Source: Flammeovirga agarivorans (GTDB lineage: Bacteria > Bacteroidota > Bacteroidia > Cytophagales > Flammeovirgaceae). Taken from it: DNA of 64,000 bases. The DNA lies in assembly GCF_012641475.1 (NCBI RefSeq), contig NZ_JABAIL010000001.1, positions 806,001 to 870,000 of the forward strand, in the 5' to 3' direction. Below the pieces are notes generated by a model. The model made no database searches. It was given only the letters and a program-made list of their open reading frames with translations, and was not told the origin of the DNA. This document shows, one piece after another, positions 1-7,957 of the stretch. The position numbers and the translations under genes are program-made. Position 1 is the first letter of the stretch. Each line of letters starts with the position of its first letter.

Positions 1-677
1 TCAAGTTCACTGATTACATTTTCAGGAGACCCGTTGTAAACAATTTCTCCTTCCCTCATAATTGCCATGTCTGTACATAATTCACGTACGTCATCCACGA
101 TATGAGTAGAGAGGATTACGATAGCACTATCTCCCACATCTGCCAGCAAATTATGGAATCGATTTCTTTCTCCAGGGTCAAGACCGGCAGTAGGTTCATC
201 CACGATAATCAGTTTTGGGTCGCCAATAAGTGCCTGAGCGATACCAATACGTTGTTTCATACCGCCAGAAAAGCTTTTTACTGCCTTATTTCTTTTTTCG
301 TATAAGTTTACCTTTTGGAGTAAATACCCAATAAGTTCTTTTCTTTCTTTTTTGTTAGTCACCCCTTTTAAAATGGCAAGGTGATCTAAAAGTTCTTGAG
401 CCGTAATTCTTGGATAAACCCCAAACTCTTGAGGTAAATAACCAAGTACTTGTCGTAATTGATCTTGATTTTCTAGGACATTTAGGCCATTAAGTTCAAT
501 AGTTCCGCTATCAGGTGATTGAAGTGTTGCAATAGTTCTCATTAGAGAGGATTTACCAGCACCGTTTGGTCCTAATAATCCAAACATACCATTTTCAATT
601 TCTAGGTTAATGTTTCTTAGAGCATGTACACCGTTGTTGTAGACCTTATTTAAGTCTTTAATAATTAGTTTAGCCAT
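1..677 (-). CDS. ABC transporter ATP-binding protein (partial, C-terminus beyond left edge)
   Basis: This is the ATPase subunit of an ABC transporter, acting on the cytoplasmic face of the membrane. The frame opens at the ATG complementary to 675-677 and runs 225 codons off the left edge, so the C-terminus is missing. The Walker A motif GPNGAGKS is at residues 36-43, the signature SFSGGMKQR at about 135-143, Walker B LIIVDEPTAGLDP at about 156-168, and the H-loop STH at 190-192. The short Q-loop region LPQEFG and the absence of a second ATPase half point to an ABC-2 exporter type, as is common in Bacteroidota next to ABC-2 permeases. The permease would lie outside the window. The substrate is unknown. 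The family call is secure. Confidence 0.93.
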   Translation of the reverse strand, partial: MAKLIIKDLNKVYNNGVHALRNINLEIENGMFGLLGPNGAGKSSLMRTIATLQSPDSGTIELNGLNVLENQDQLRQVLGYLPQEFGVYPRITAQELLDHLAILKGVTNKKERKELIGYLLQKVNLYEKRNKAVKSFSGGMKQRIGIAQALIGDPKLIIVDEPTAGLDPGERNRFHNLLADVGDSAIVILSTHIVDDVRELCTDMAIMREGEIVYNGSPENVISEL

Positions 678-869
678 GGACGTGGATAGATATAGATTGA
701 GTAAGTTTGATTTTTTATAAAAATAAAGAATACCTTTTTAAATTTAAAATCTGATTTAAAGACACTTACAAAGATTTTTTAGTTGCATGACAAAATATAA
801 AAACTTAGTTTTTTATTGGCCAAATATAAATCGTATATTAAATTAACAACCACATAAAACTATTACAAC

Positions 870-1823
870 ATGAGTAAGTCATTTAAATTAAACAATGGCA
901 AAACTATCCCAAGTATTGGTCTAGGCACTTGGAAATCAAAACCAGGTGAAGTCTATGATGCAGTTAAGAAAGCAATTAAACTCGGATACAGACACATTGA
1001 TTGTGCTGCGATCTATGAAAATGAACCAGAAGTAGGCAATGCTATTAAAGAATCTATTGAGCAAGGAATTGTAAAGCGAGAAGATCTTTTTATTACAGGT
1101 AAATTATGGAATGATTCTCATTTAAAAGAAGATGTTCCAAAAGCAATGGAGCAAACTCTTTCAGATTTAAAACTTGATTATCTTGACCTTTATCTCATTC
1201 ATTGGCCAATTGCCTATAAAAAAGGAGTGAAGTTTACGCAGAAAAAAGAAGAATTCTTAACTTCTGAAGAGGCTCCACTCTTAGAAACATGGCAAGCAAT
1301 GGAAGCATTGGTTGAAAGTGGGAAAGCATTATCTATTGGTGTATCTAACTTTGGTGTATCCAACTTAGAACATATTCTTACAAATGCTAAAATTCCACCT
1401 GCAGTGAATCAGATAGAAATGCATCCTCTGAATCAACAAAGAACAATGATGGAGTATGCAGATGCACATGGAATTATTCTTACAGCATATTCACCTTTAG
1501 GTACAAAAGATAGTTTAATGGAAAAGGATGGAGTACATCCGCCTGTTCTTTTAGAAAATGAATTATTAAAAGAAATTGCAGATAAACATGGTGCTTCAAC
1601 TGCACAGGTAATGTTGGCATGGGCAAATAGAAGAGAAACTGTTGCTATCCCTAAATCTGTTCATGAACACCGTTTAAAAGAAAATTTAGAATCTGAGAAG
1701 ATACAATTAACCCCATGGGACTTAAGAGAAATAGCTCGCTTAAATGAAAAGTATAGATTTGTTGATGGAACAATCTTTACGGATGGAGGCAGCCCTTATA
1801 CACTTGATTATCTTTGGGGATAA
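870..1823 (+). CDS. Aldo/keto reductase family oxidoreductase
   Basis: This is a cytoplasmic NAD(P)H-dependent reductase of aldehydes and ketones with an AKR (beta/alpha)8 barrel. At 317 residues it has normal family length. The full catalytic tetrad is visible: Asp44 and Tyr49 in HIDCAAIYENE, Lys78 in ITGKLW, and His111 in LYLIHWP. The C-terminal cofactor motif AIPKSVHEHRLKEN binds the 2'-phosphate region in relatives. It stands alone, is divergent from the left-edge ABC gene, and is followed by a strong hairpin terminator. The physiological substrate cannot be read from sequence; it resembles the AKR1-type enzymes (aldose and alcohol dehydrogenase-like) more than the Kv-beta or YajO types. 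Confidence 0.93.
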   Translation: MSKSFKLNNGKTIPSIGLGTWKSKPGEVYDAVKKAIKLGYRHIDCAAIYENEPEVGNAIKESIEQGIVKREDLFITGKLWNDSHLKEDVPKAMEQTLSDLKLDYLDLYLIHWPIAYKKGVKFTQKKEEFLTSEEAPLLETWQAMEALVESGKALSIGVSNFGVSNLEHILTNAKIPPAVNQIEMHPLNQQRTMMEYADAHGIILTAYSPLGTKDSLMEKDGVHPPVLLENELLKEIADKHGASTAQVMLAWANRRETVAIPKSVHEHRLKENLESEKIQLTPWDLREIARLNEKYRFVDGTIFTDGGSPYTLDYLWG

Positions 1824-1847
1824 TTAGAAAAATGAAAAAAGAATGCG

Positions 1848-1886
1848 ATGACTACCTTGTTGATTATCAAGGTGGTCATTTTTTTT
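1848..1886 (+). terminator. Rho-independent terminator after the aldo/keto reductase gene
   Basis: Arms ATGACTACCTTG and CAAGGTGGTCAT form a 12-bp stem with one G-U pair and an 8-nt loop, followed by a run of T residues. Confidence 0.85.
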
Positions 1887-1952
1887 GTTTCTGTTTTTTG
1901 AAAAAAAAGTAATTGATCTGTAATAAATCAATCACATTGGATACTAACTACT

Positions 1953-2009
1953 TGAGTTACAAAAAATCCTTCTATTAATAACTCCGGAGGGTAGAGGATT
2001 TTCAACTCA
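1953..2009 (+). other. Long imperfect hairpin upstream of the sigma-factor operon
   Basis: An outer stem TGAGTT/AACTCA encloses a second stem AAAATCCT/AGGATTTT, a one-base bulge and CTA/TAG, capped by a 17-nt loop holding the palindrome CTCCGGAG. It lies 36 nt before the first gene of the unknown-protein/sigma/anti-sigma operon, so it could be a leader structure or a second terminator for upstream transcription. The T tract after the inner stem is short (four). Confidence 0.45.
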
Positions 2010-2045
2010 TCAATAAATTTTATTCTTCAATAACTAATTATTAAA

Positions 2046-2426
2046 ATGAAGCTCTTAAATCAATTACACAAAGCACTTTTCTATAAATCAACAGCGAAAG
2101 AATCGTATATCTTTACTTCTCAAGATAAAGAATATCAGACTTTAGTAAGAAGTATTGCTGAAAAGTATGGGTTGAAAATTATGCACTCCGGAAAGAAAAC
2201 TTTTAAACTTTTATTTCCAGGAAGCACATTTATAGGTAATTCTCAATTTGAGTCTTTTTTATGTGCGAACACTTATATAAAACTGAAATATGATGAGGAG
2301 AAAATTGATATTACATCTTTTGAAACTTTGATCTCTTGGTCCTCTGAAGAGAGAAAAATATTTGATAAAGTTATTCATATAAAATTGAATCAATTCTTAA
2401 GCTTTCTACAGACTGAAGTCAATTAA
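2046..2426 (+). CDS. Hypothetical protein, first gene of an ECF sigma operon
   Basis: I do not recognise this 126-residue protein. It has no signal peptide or membrane segment and is rich in Lys and aromatic residues, so it should be cytoplasmic. It looks like a small alpha/beta domain: a helix at 23-42, beta strands around 43-65, a conserved-looking SQFESFLCANTYIKLKYDEEKIDITSF stretch split over 67-93, and a C-terminal helix. It ends 12 nt before the sigma factor start with no terminator between, so it is very probably co-transcribed with the sigma factor and the membrane protein after it. A role linked to that signalling pathway is inference only. Confidence 0.7.
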   Translation: MKLLNQLHKALFYKSTAKESYIFTSQDKEYQTLVRSIAEKYGLKIMHSGKKTFKLLFPGSTFIGNSQFESFLCANTYIKLKYDEEKIDITSFETLISWSSEERKIFDKVIHIKLNQFLSFLQTEVN

Positions 2427-2438
2427 AATACCATCAAT

Positions 2439-2930
2439 ATGTCAATTGAATTTTATGAGGAGTATATAGAAAGTAATAAATCCATCATTTATAAAATTTG
2501 TAGGGCTTACACCAATTCATCAGCAGAATTTGATGATTATTTTCAGGAGGTTTGTCTACAACTTTGGAAATCGAAAGACAGTTATACACAACAATCTAAG
2601 TTGTCTACATGGGTTTATCGCGTAACTCTGAATACTTGTTTATCTATTCTCAAAAAGGAGAATAAAAAGGTAAAGGCTGTAGAGATCAATGAAAAGATAG
2701 ATCACATAACTACAGATACATCCGAGAACCAAGAACGATTGGATTCTTTGTATACAGCGATCAAGGCTTTGAAAGAAGCTGATAGAGCAATAATTCTCCT
2801 CTATTTAGAAGACCATTCTTACAACGACATCGCAGAAATAATTGGTATTTCGGCATCTAATGTAGGAGTGAAAATCAATAGGATTAAGAAACAGTTAAAA
2901 GAAAATATGGTATGGAAGAGTTTGATCTAA
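2439..2930 (+). CDS. RNA polymerase sigma factor, ECF (sigma-70 family)
   Basis: This is an extracytoplasmic-function sigma factor of 163 residues. Region 2 spans about 12-75, with the core-binding helix FDDYFQEVCLQLWKSKDSY at 31-49 and the -10 recognition segment LSTWVYRVTLNTCLS at 55-69. Region 4 spans about 105-158, with the helix-turn-helix SYNDIAEIIGISASNVGVK. Region 1.1 and region 3 are absent, as expected for ECF factors. It overlaps the next gene, a four-helix membrane protein, by 19 nt; that arrangement is typical of an ECF factor with its membrane-bound anti-sigma factor. The inducing signal is unknown. Confidence 0.95.
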   Translation: MSIEFYEEYIESNKSIIYKICRAYTNSSAEFDDYFQEVCLQLWKSKDSYTQQSKLSTWVYRVTLNTCLSILKKENKKVKAVEINEKIDHITTDTSENQERLDSLYTAIKALKEADRAIILLYLEDHSYNDIAEIIGISASNVGVKINRIKKQLKENMVWKSLI

Positions 2931-3547
2931 AAGACATCTGGAACAAAGGACATCAAACAACTCCTGTTTTAGATGAAGTAAAACTAGCAGCTCAAAAGCA
3001 GAGAAAAAAATCGATTAGTTTGGTGGATACTATACTTCAAAAGAGTAAGCTAGAATGGGTGATTGTAGGTGTTATTTATACTGCCATAGGAGTACCATTA
3101 ATAATTAATGGAAGAATTCTTATAGTCATATTAGGGGTACTTCCAATGTTGTATTTCTTTGTTCTATCATTAAAGAATTATAAAAAAGTAAGGGCTTTTG
3201 ATACTCAAAATACATTAGAATATCTCAAAAAAGTAGATAGTTTTATAGACAGGTCCCTACAGATTTACGCGAAACAACTAAAGGTATTAATCCCATACTC
3301 TTTGTTATTTGGAATGTATATCGCTTTGCAGAATATTATAGAAGAGGAAGGTGTTTCATTTTCAGAGTTTTATTTTGAGTATGGAGGACAGGAACAAATT
3401 ATTGGTGTACTGATCTTTTTCATCATAATTTTTATCCCATTCTGGCGATTTGCAACAAAAAGTACGCACAAGTTTATCGATAAATTTTACGGTAAAGAAC
3501 TAAAAGGAATAAAATCGATGATCGAAGAACTACAGTCTGAGCAGTAA
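2912..3547 (+). CDS. Membrane protein, probable anti-sigma factor
   Basis: The 211-residue protein has a soluble N-terminus (about 1-45) and four predicted membrane helices near 48-65, 69-86, 124-141 and 161-179, then a short charged cytoplasmic tail. The N-terminal DLKDIWNKG segment resembles the start of many Bacteroidota anti-sigma-like proteins encoded after ECF factors. The start overlaps the sigma gene by 19 nt, suggesting translational coupling. The function is inferred from position and topology: it would hold the ECF sigma factor at the membrane until a signal arrives. No zinc-binding anti-sigma motif (HxxxCxxC) is present, so it is not a classical ZAS-type anti-sigma factor. Confidence 0.75.
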   Translation: MEEFDLKDIWNKGHQTTPVLDEVKLAAQKQRKKSISLVDTILQKSKLEWVIVGVIYTAIGVPLIINGRILIVILGVLPMLYFFVLSLKNYKKVRAFDTQNTLEYLKKVDSFIDRSLQIYAKQLKVLIPYSLLFGMYIALQNIIEEEGVSFSEFYFEYGGQEQIIGVLIFFIIIFIPFWRFATKSTHKFIDKFYGKELKGIKSMIEELQSEQ

Positions 3548-3551
3548 AAAT

Positions 3552-3587
3552 AATCCCCACCTGATATCACACAAGTGGGGATTGTCT
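3552..3587 (+). terminator. Bidirectional hairpin terminator between convergent genes
   Basis: Arms AATCCCCAC (3552-3560) and GTGGGGATT (3575-3583) pair perfectly. T-rich sequence follows on both strands, so it can serve the anti-sigma gene and the convergent helicase gene. Confidence 0.75.
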
Positions 3588-3590
3588 TTA

Positions 3591-4937
3591 TTATTTCTTT
3601 CTGAATTTTCTTTTTAGTCGTCCTCTATTAACTGGCTTCGTCTTTTTAGGACCTCTGTGCACTTTCTTTGTTTGGTTCTCCGGATTGTTGATTCCTTGTT
3701 TTGTATGGAAGGCACCACCTCCACCTCTAGGAGTTTTGTGACGGACATCCTGCAAGTAATCTTTATCTGAGATCTTTGGTTTTTCCTCTTCAGAGAAAAT
3801 TTGTGATACTGGCACTTCTTCAGGCATAGGTTCCAAAGGAATCGCTTTACCCATTAAAGTTTCAATCATCATTTGGTATTCTTGCTCAGCTTCATTGATG
3901 AATGTTATGGCAAGACCTTTTTCATCAGCTCTACCTGTTCTACCAATACGGTGAATATATTCTTCCGGAATTTCAGGAGTATCAAAGTTGATGACATGGG
4001 TGATTCCTTTAATATCCAATCCTCTTGCAATAATATCTGTAGCAATTAAGATATTGAACTCACCATTTTCAAACTTCTCTAATGACCTGAAACGATAGTT
4101 CTGTGATTTGTTAGAGTGGATGATTCCTGTTTTTTCAGGAAACTTCTTCTCAATAGTTTCATGTAAACGGTCTGCGAGTTTTTTATTTCTTACGAATACC
4201 AATGTACGTTCCATATTTGGTTCGTGATCTAAAAGGTATTCGAGCATACTCACCTTGGTGTAGAAGTTAGGAACATGATAGGCCCTTTGAGTTACCTTAT
4301 CAGCAGGAGTACCCGTTCTGGCTATTTCTACTTTTGTTGGTTGATTGAAGAAAGTTTCAATTAATTCAGCAACATCATCTGTAATCGTAGCAGAGAACAT
4401 AATATTTTGTCGGCGATCGGGCATCAAGTCCATTAACCTTGTTAATTGTGGACGGAAACCTAAATCCAACATTTCATCTACTTCATCAATAACAAATTTC
4501 TGTAGTGATTTGAACTTTAAGACACCCGCTAAAGCTATATCCAAAACCCTACCTGGAGTTCCAACAAGAATGTCTAAACCCTCATGTACTTTTTGTTTTT
4601 GAGTGTTGATATTTGCACCTCCATACACACCTACAGTTCGAACAGACATGTATTTCGTTAATGCATTAATTTCCTCCACTACCTGTGCAACTAATTCTCT
4701 TGTTGGTACGACAATAAGAACTCTTGGATCATCTTGATTAGAGAATTTTAAATTTTGAAGTAGCGGTAGAAGATAGGCCATAGTTTTACCCGTACCTGTT
4801 TGGGCAATACCAATTATATCTTTACCTGAACCAATGACAGGGAATGCTTCTTTTTGAATAGGAGTAACGTTCACATATTCAAGGTCTTCGATAGCATTTT
4901 TAAGGAAATTATTAAGCTTTAATTCTTCGAATGTCAC
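3591..4937 (-). CDS. DEAD-box ATP-dependent RNA helicase (RhlE-like, motif II is DEVD)
   Basis: This RNA helicase would unwind structured RNA during ribosome assembly or mRNA decay. The Q motif glutamine is Gln28 (TPIQKEAFP), motif I AQTGTGKT is at 45-52, motif Ia PTRELVAQ at 78-85, GTPGR at 126-130, motif II at 151-154, motif III SAT at 182-184, and motifs V and VI are RGLDIKG and HRIGRTGR. Motif II reads DEVD, not DEAD; the two acidic residues needed for Mg-ATP are kept. The C-terminal tail from about 385 is basic and Gly-rich, as in many RhlE-type helicases that bind RNA. It is a single gene, with a terminator shared with the convergent sigma operon. Confidence 0.93.
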   Translation of the reverse strand: MTFEELKLNNFLKNAIEDLEYVNVTPIQKEAFPVIGSGKDIIGIAQTGTGKTMAYLLPLLQNLKFSNQDDPRVLIVVPTRELVAQVVEEINALTKYMSVRTVGVYGGANINTQKQKVHEGLDILVGTPGRVLDIALAGVLKFKSLQKFVIDEVDEMLDLGFRPQLTRLMDLMPDRRQNIMFSATITDDVAELIETFFNQPTKVEIARTGTPADKVTQRAYHVPNFYTKVSMLEYLLDHEPNMERTLVFVRNKKLADRLHETIEKKFPEKTGIIHSNKSQNYRFRSLEKFENGEFNILIATDIIARGLDIKGITHVINFDTPEIPEEYIHRIGRTGRADEKGLAITFINEAEQEYQMMIETLMGKAIPLEPMPEEVPVSQIFSEEEKPKISDKDYLQDVRHKTPRGGGGAFHTKQGINNPENQTKKVHRGPKKTKPVNRGRLKRKFRKK

Positions 4938-5016
4938 TTTCTTAAATGTTTAATTTTCCACAAAGGTAACTGTAGCCTCAATAAACACGAAATATCTAAT
5001 AGATATATAACACACA

Positions 5017-5046
5017 TTGACAGACTAATAATAAAAACTGTATATT
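5017..5046 (+). promoter_or_regulatory. Possible promoter for the thioredoxin-fold gene
   Basis: TTGACA (5017-5022) and TATATT (5041-5046) are spaced 18 nt apart. This fits a sigma-70-like promoter and partly the Bacteroidota form TTG...TAnnTTTG, since TATATTG follows. The start codon is 52 nt downstream. Confidence 0.35.
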
Positions 5047-5098
5047 GTAAGAACTAACGTTTAACAAGGACAACGCAACAAATTACTAACATTAGACA

Positions 5099-6292
5099 AT
5101 GAAATATTTTATTCTTACTAGTTCAATACTTTTTCTGTTGAATACTGCATTTGGTCAATCTGTTAATTTCGAACGAGGGGATTGGGGAGAAATAATTTCT
5201 CAGGCAAAAGAAGACCACAAACTTATTTACGTTTCTTTATCTCCATCTTGGTGTGAATCCTGTAAGAGTTTTGATGAGGATGTGTACCACAACAAATTTG
5301 TAAGCGATTATTTTAATAGTCATTTTGTTTCTATTAAGAGAGATCTAGATGATCCTGTAGCAAAAGAATTTGTTTCAAAATATAAAGTTCGTTCATATCC
5401 TACTCACCTCTTTTTTGATCAAAAAGGAAATTTAGTGCACATGTTTAAAGGTGGAATGCCAGCCAATATTTTTTTAGACAAGAGTGAGGAAGTTCATGAC
5501 CCTTCAAAACAAGTATTTACGCTAAAAAAGAGGATTAAAGACAATGAAAAGCTAACATATGAGGAATATTTAAATTATTGTATTGGTGTTTTTGATTTAG
5601 GTTTAGAAGATGATAGAACCACCGACCTATTTTTATCAAAACTCAATGCATCTTCTTTTAAGGACAAAAGAGTCGTGAATGTAGTGAGTCACGCTTTATA
5701 TCATTCAGATGCGAATGCTTATGCTTTTGAGGTATTTAAAAAGTACCATGAGCAAATTAAAGAGAACTTTCCACCTCAGACCTTAAATTCTATCTATTCT
5801 AAAATCGGTCGTAATATTTTAGGAGCATCATTAAAAGAAAATAACCCATTGATGTTTGAAAAAGATATGTACACCTTAAAGAAATATATACCTGTTGAAA
5901 ATGCAGCAGTTATCTTTTTTGAGTTATATCCAAAATTTTACCTTTCAATAGGTGAAGATGATAAGGCCTTTTATAGTATTCAAAATACTTTTCAAGAGGT
6001 GAAACACTATCAAACAAAAAAGATAGTTAACAGCTGTAATGATTGGGCATGGTATTTCTGTGAAAATTCAGAGGACAACGAGAGACTTCAAGCGGCTCTA
6101 AGTTGGGTGAATTATGGCTTATCTATGGCAGACTCTTATGATTTAATGGATACTCAAGCACACCTTTATTTTAAACTTGGTATGGTGGAATCATCAAAGT
6201 CTGTAGCAGAAAAAGTCTTAAAACATTATCAAAAAACGGGTAAAGATACTGCTCAAATAGCATTTCTAATGCAGCAAATTACTGTGCGATAA
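5099..6292 (+). CDS. Secreted thioredoxin-fold protein with C-terminal helical domain
   Basis: The protein is exported: residues 1-19 are a signal peptide ending AFG-Q. A thioredoxin fold of the DUF255/Thioredoxin_7 kind spans about 25-145, with the redox motif Cys52-Glu-Ser-Cys55 after Trp51 and the cis-proline site SYPT at 99-102. The rest (about 150-397) is helical, with TPR-like pairs such as LQAALSWVNYGLSMADSYDLMDTQAHLYF. The layout suggests a periplasmic thiol-disulfide oxidoreductase that recognises a partner through its helical part. Eleven nt separate it from the DUF1697 gene, so the two may share a transcript. The partner protein is not evident. Confidence 0.85.
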   Translation: MKYFILTSSILFLLNTAFGQSVNFERGDWGEIISQAKEDHKLIYVSLSPSWCESCKSFDEDVYHNKFVSDYFNSHFVSIKRDLDDPVAKEFVSKYKVRSYPTHLFFDQKGNLVHMFKGGMPANIFLDKSEEVHDPSKQVFTLKKRIKDNEKLTYEEYLNYCIGVFDLGLEDDRTTDLFLSKLNASSFKDKRVVNVVSHALYHSDANAYAFEVFKKYHEQIKENFPPQTLNSIYSKIGRNILGASLKENNPLMFEKDMYTLKKYIPVENAAVIFFELYPKFYLSIGEDDKAFYSIQNTFQEVKHYQTKKIVNSCNDWAWYFCENSEDNERLQAALSWVNYGLSMADSYDLMDTQAHLYFKLGMVESSKSVAEKVLKHYQKTGKDTAQIAFLMQQITVR

Positions 6293-6303
6293 ATACCATA
6301 AAA

Positions 6304-6837
6304 ATGAAATATGTTTGTTTACTAAGAGGTATTAATGTTGGAGGGAAGCGAAAAATTCTCATGGCTGACCTAAAAGAGTTAATCACGAAACTTGGCGTAA
6401 AAGAAGTAACCACTTATATACAATCTGGAAATGTTGTATTCAATTCAGGTACTGAACTCAATGAAAAAGAATTTGAGAATACTCTTCAACAAAAGATCAA
6501 AGAACATTATGATTTTGATGTTCCTGTGATGTTAATTAATGAAGTGGATTATAGAGATATTATTAGTAAGCAGCCATTTAATCAAGATGATATCAATAAA
6601 CTACATGTTGGCTTCTTAGGTGATTTACCTTTAGATGAAAATATAACGCATTTGTCTGAAGTTGATGCAAAGGAAGATCGTTTTGAAGTGAAAAAAAAGG
6701 CTCTTTACTTATACTGTGAAGGGAAGTACCATCAAACGAAATTAACACATGCAATAATGGAAAGGAGACTAAAAGTGGATGTGACCGTAAGAAATTGGAA
6801 AACGGTATTGAAATTAGATTCAATGCTTGTAAGTTAA
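6304..6837 (+). CDS. DUF1697 family protein
   Basis: This 177-residue cytoplasmic protein shows the typical DUF1697 opening: YVCLLRGINVGGKRKILMAD, then LGVKEVTTYIQSGNVVF and a later NWKTVLKL. Length and order of blocks match the family, whose biochemical role is not established. It lies 11 nt after the thioredoxin-fold gene and ahead of a clear terminator, so it is probably the last gene of a two-gene operon. Confidence 0.9.
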   Translation: MKYVCLLRGINVGGKRKILMADLKELITKLGVKEVTTYIQSGNVVFNSGTELNEKEFENTLQQKIKEHYDFDVPVMLINEVDYRDIISKQPFNQDDINKLHVGFLGDLPLDENITHLSEVDAKEDRFEVKKKALYLYCEGKYHQTKLTHAIMERRLKVDVTVRNWKTVLKLDSMLVS

Positions 6838-6841
6838 ATAC

Positions 6842-6870
6842 AGAGCTGCTTGAATAAGGCAGCTCTTTTT
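6842..6870 (+). terminator. Rho-independent terminator after the DUF1697 gene
   Basis: AGAGCTGC and GCAGCTCT pair around a 9-nt loop, followed by TTTTT. Confidence 0.85.
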
Positions 6871-6920
6871 CATTAAATAGAAATCTCTCTAAACTTTTTT
6901 ATAAAAAAAAACCGAATTAT

Positions 6921-6961
6921 TTGGATACTTATAAAATTACCCTTACAATTGTATGTACATT
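6921..6961 (+). promoter_or_regulatory. Promoter overlapped by an operator-like palindrome, upstream of marR
   Basis: TTG (6921-6923) and TACAATTG (6944-6951) are 20 nt apart and approximate the Bacteroidota promoter TTG-N(17-23)-TAnnTTTG. The block ATTGTATGTACA (6948-6959), an imperfect palindrome with arms ATTGTA and TACATT, overlaps the -7 box. The same 12 bases recur within a perfect palindrome before the MATE gene, so a MarR dimer bound here would block transcription of its own operon. Confidence 0.6.
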
Positions 6962-6978
6962 AATCGTTTAAACAAATA

Positions 6979-7407
6979 ATGATCAATAAAGAATATTATA
7001 AAGCCATTTTTGAAATCATAAAAACTGGACATTGGATTACAGATTCTGTGAGTCAAGCTTTGAAAGAAGATAAAATTACAGAACCACAATACAATGTTTT
7101 AAGAATATTGAAAGGGCAAAAAGGAAATCCAATTACTGTAAATGAAATACAGGAAAAAATGGTTCAACGCTCAAGTAACGTAACTCGAATCGTTGACAAA
7201 TTATTGGATAAAGGGTTTGTCAATCGATCAGAATGTCCTACCAATAGAAGGAAAATGGACATTACAATTACTGATTTAGGTTTGTCCGAATTAGATAAAA
7301 TGAATAAAAAGGTAGAAGCTATTCATTTACCTTATAAGGATAACTTAACTGCTGAAGAAGCAAAAACATTAGAAATCTTAATTAAAAAACTTAAAGGAGA
7401 AAATTAA
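6979..7407 (+). CDS. MarR family transcriptional regulator
   Basis: This is a 142-residue winged-helix repressor. The recognition region reads ITVNEIQEKMVQRSSNVTRIVDKLLDKGFVNR (about 52-83), followed by the wing SECPTNRRKMDITIT with the conserved D-R-R-like basic turn (here N-R-R-K). Terminal helices form the dimer interface. It ends one nt before the FMN reductase gene, with pirin and MATE genes after it, and the palindrome ATTGTATGTACA lies before both its own gene and the MATE gene. It is therefore likely an autorepressor that responds to a small toxic molecule. Cys86 could sense thiol-reactive compounds, but that is speculation. Confidence 0.93.
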   Translation: MINKEYYKAIFEIIKTGHWITDSVSQALKEDKITEPQYNVLRILKGQKGNPITVNEIQEKMVQRSSNVTRIVDKLLDKGFVNRSECPTNRRKMDITITDLGLSELDKMNKKVEAIHLPYKDNLTAEEAKTLEILIKKLKGEN

Positions 7408-7408
7408 A

Positions 7409-7957
7409 ATGAAAAAATTAGTCGTATTCGGAGCATCATCTTCAAAAGCATCAATCAATGAACAATTAGCCGTTTGGGCAGCTCAACAAGTTGAGGACGC
7501 AGAAGTGAAAGTATTAAAGTTGAGCGATTATGAAATGCCAATTTATAGTATCGATAAAGAGGTAGCATCAGGTATTCCTCAAGAAGCGAAAGATTTTATC
7601 GAAGAGATTAATAATGCAGACGGAGTGGTGATCTCATTTGCAGAGCATAATGGTAATTTCACAGCAGCATATAAGAATATTTTTGATTGGGCCTCTAGAG
7701 CTACCCGTTCAGTGTATAATGATAAGCCTGTATTTGTCATGGCTACTTCACCAGGTCCAAGAGGAGGTTTAGGAGTATTAGGTATAGCAAGTGCTTCATT
7801 ACCATATGCAGGAGCAAAAGTAACTGGTAACTTCTCTCTTCCTACTTTCCAAGATAATTTTTCAGAAGGTATCACAAATGAAGAGCTAAAAGAAAAGTTT
7901 GAATCTTCTTTTTCACTATTTAAAGATGTATTAAATGAAACGACAGTTAAAGCGTAA
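7409..7957 (+). CDS. NAD(P)H-dependent FMN reductase (flavodoxin-like fold)
   Basis: The enzyme reduces quinones, azo compounds or chromate with NAD(P)H through bound FMN; the actual substrate is not known. The N-terminal phosphate loop is GASSSKASINEQLA (8-21). FAEHNGNFTAAYKNIFDW (77-94) is the conserved FMN-contact segment of the YieF/ArsH-type reductases, normally PEYN/H-G-S-x-P-x-x-L-K-N, and TSPGPRGG (113-120) is the second flavin loop. At 182 residues it has family length. It overlaps the pirin gene by 23 nt, so the two are co-translated from the marR transcript. Confidence 0.92.
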   Translation: MKKLVVFGASSSKASINEQLAVWAAQQVEDAEVKVLKLSDYEMPIYSIDKEVASGIPQEAKDFIEEINNADGVVISFAEHNGNFTAAYKNIFDWASRATRSVYNDKPVFVMATSPGPRGGLGVLGIASASLPYAGAKVTGNFSLPTFQDNFSEGITNEELKEKFESSFSLFKDVLNETTVKA

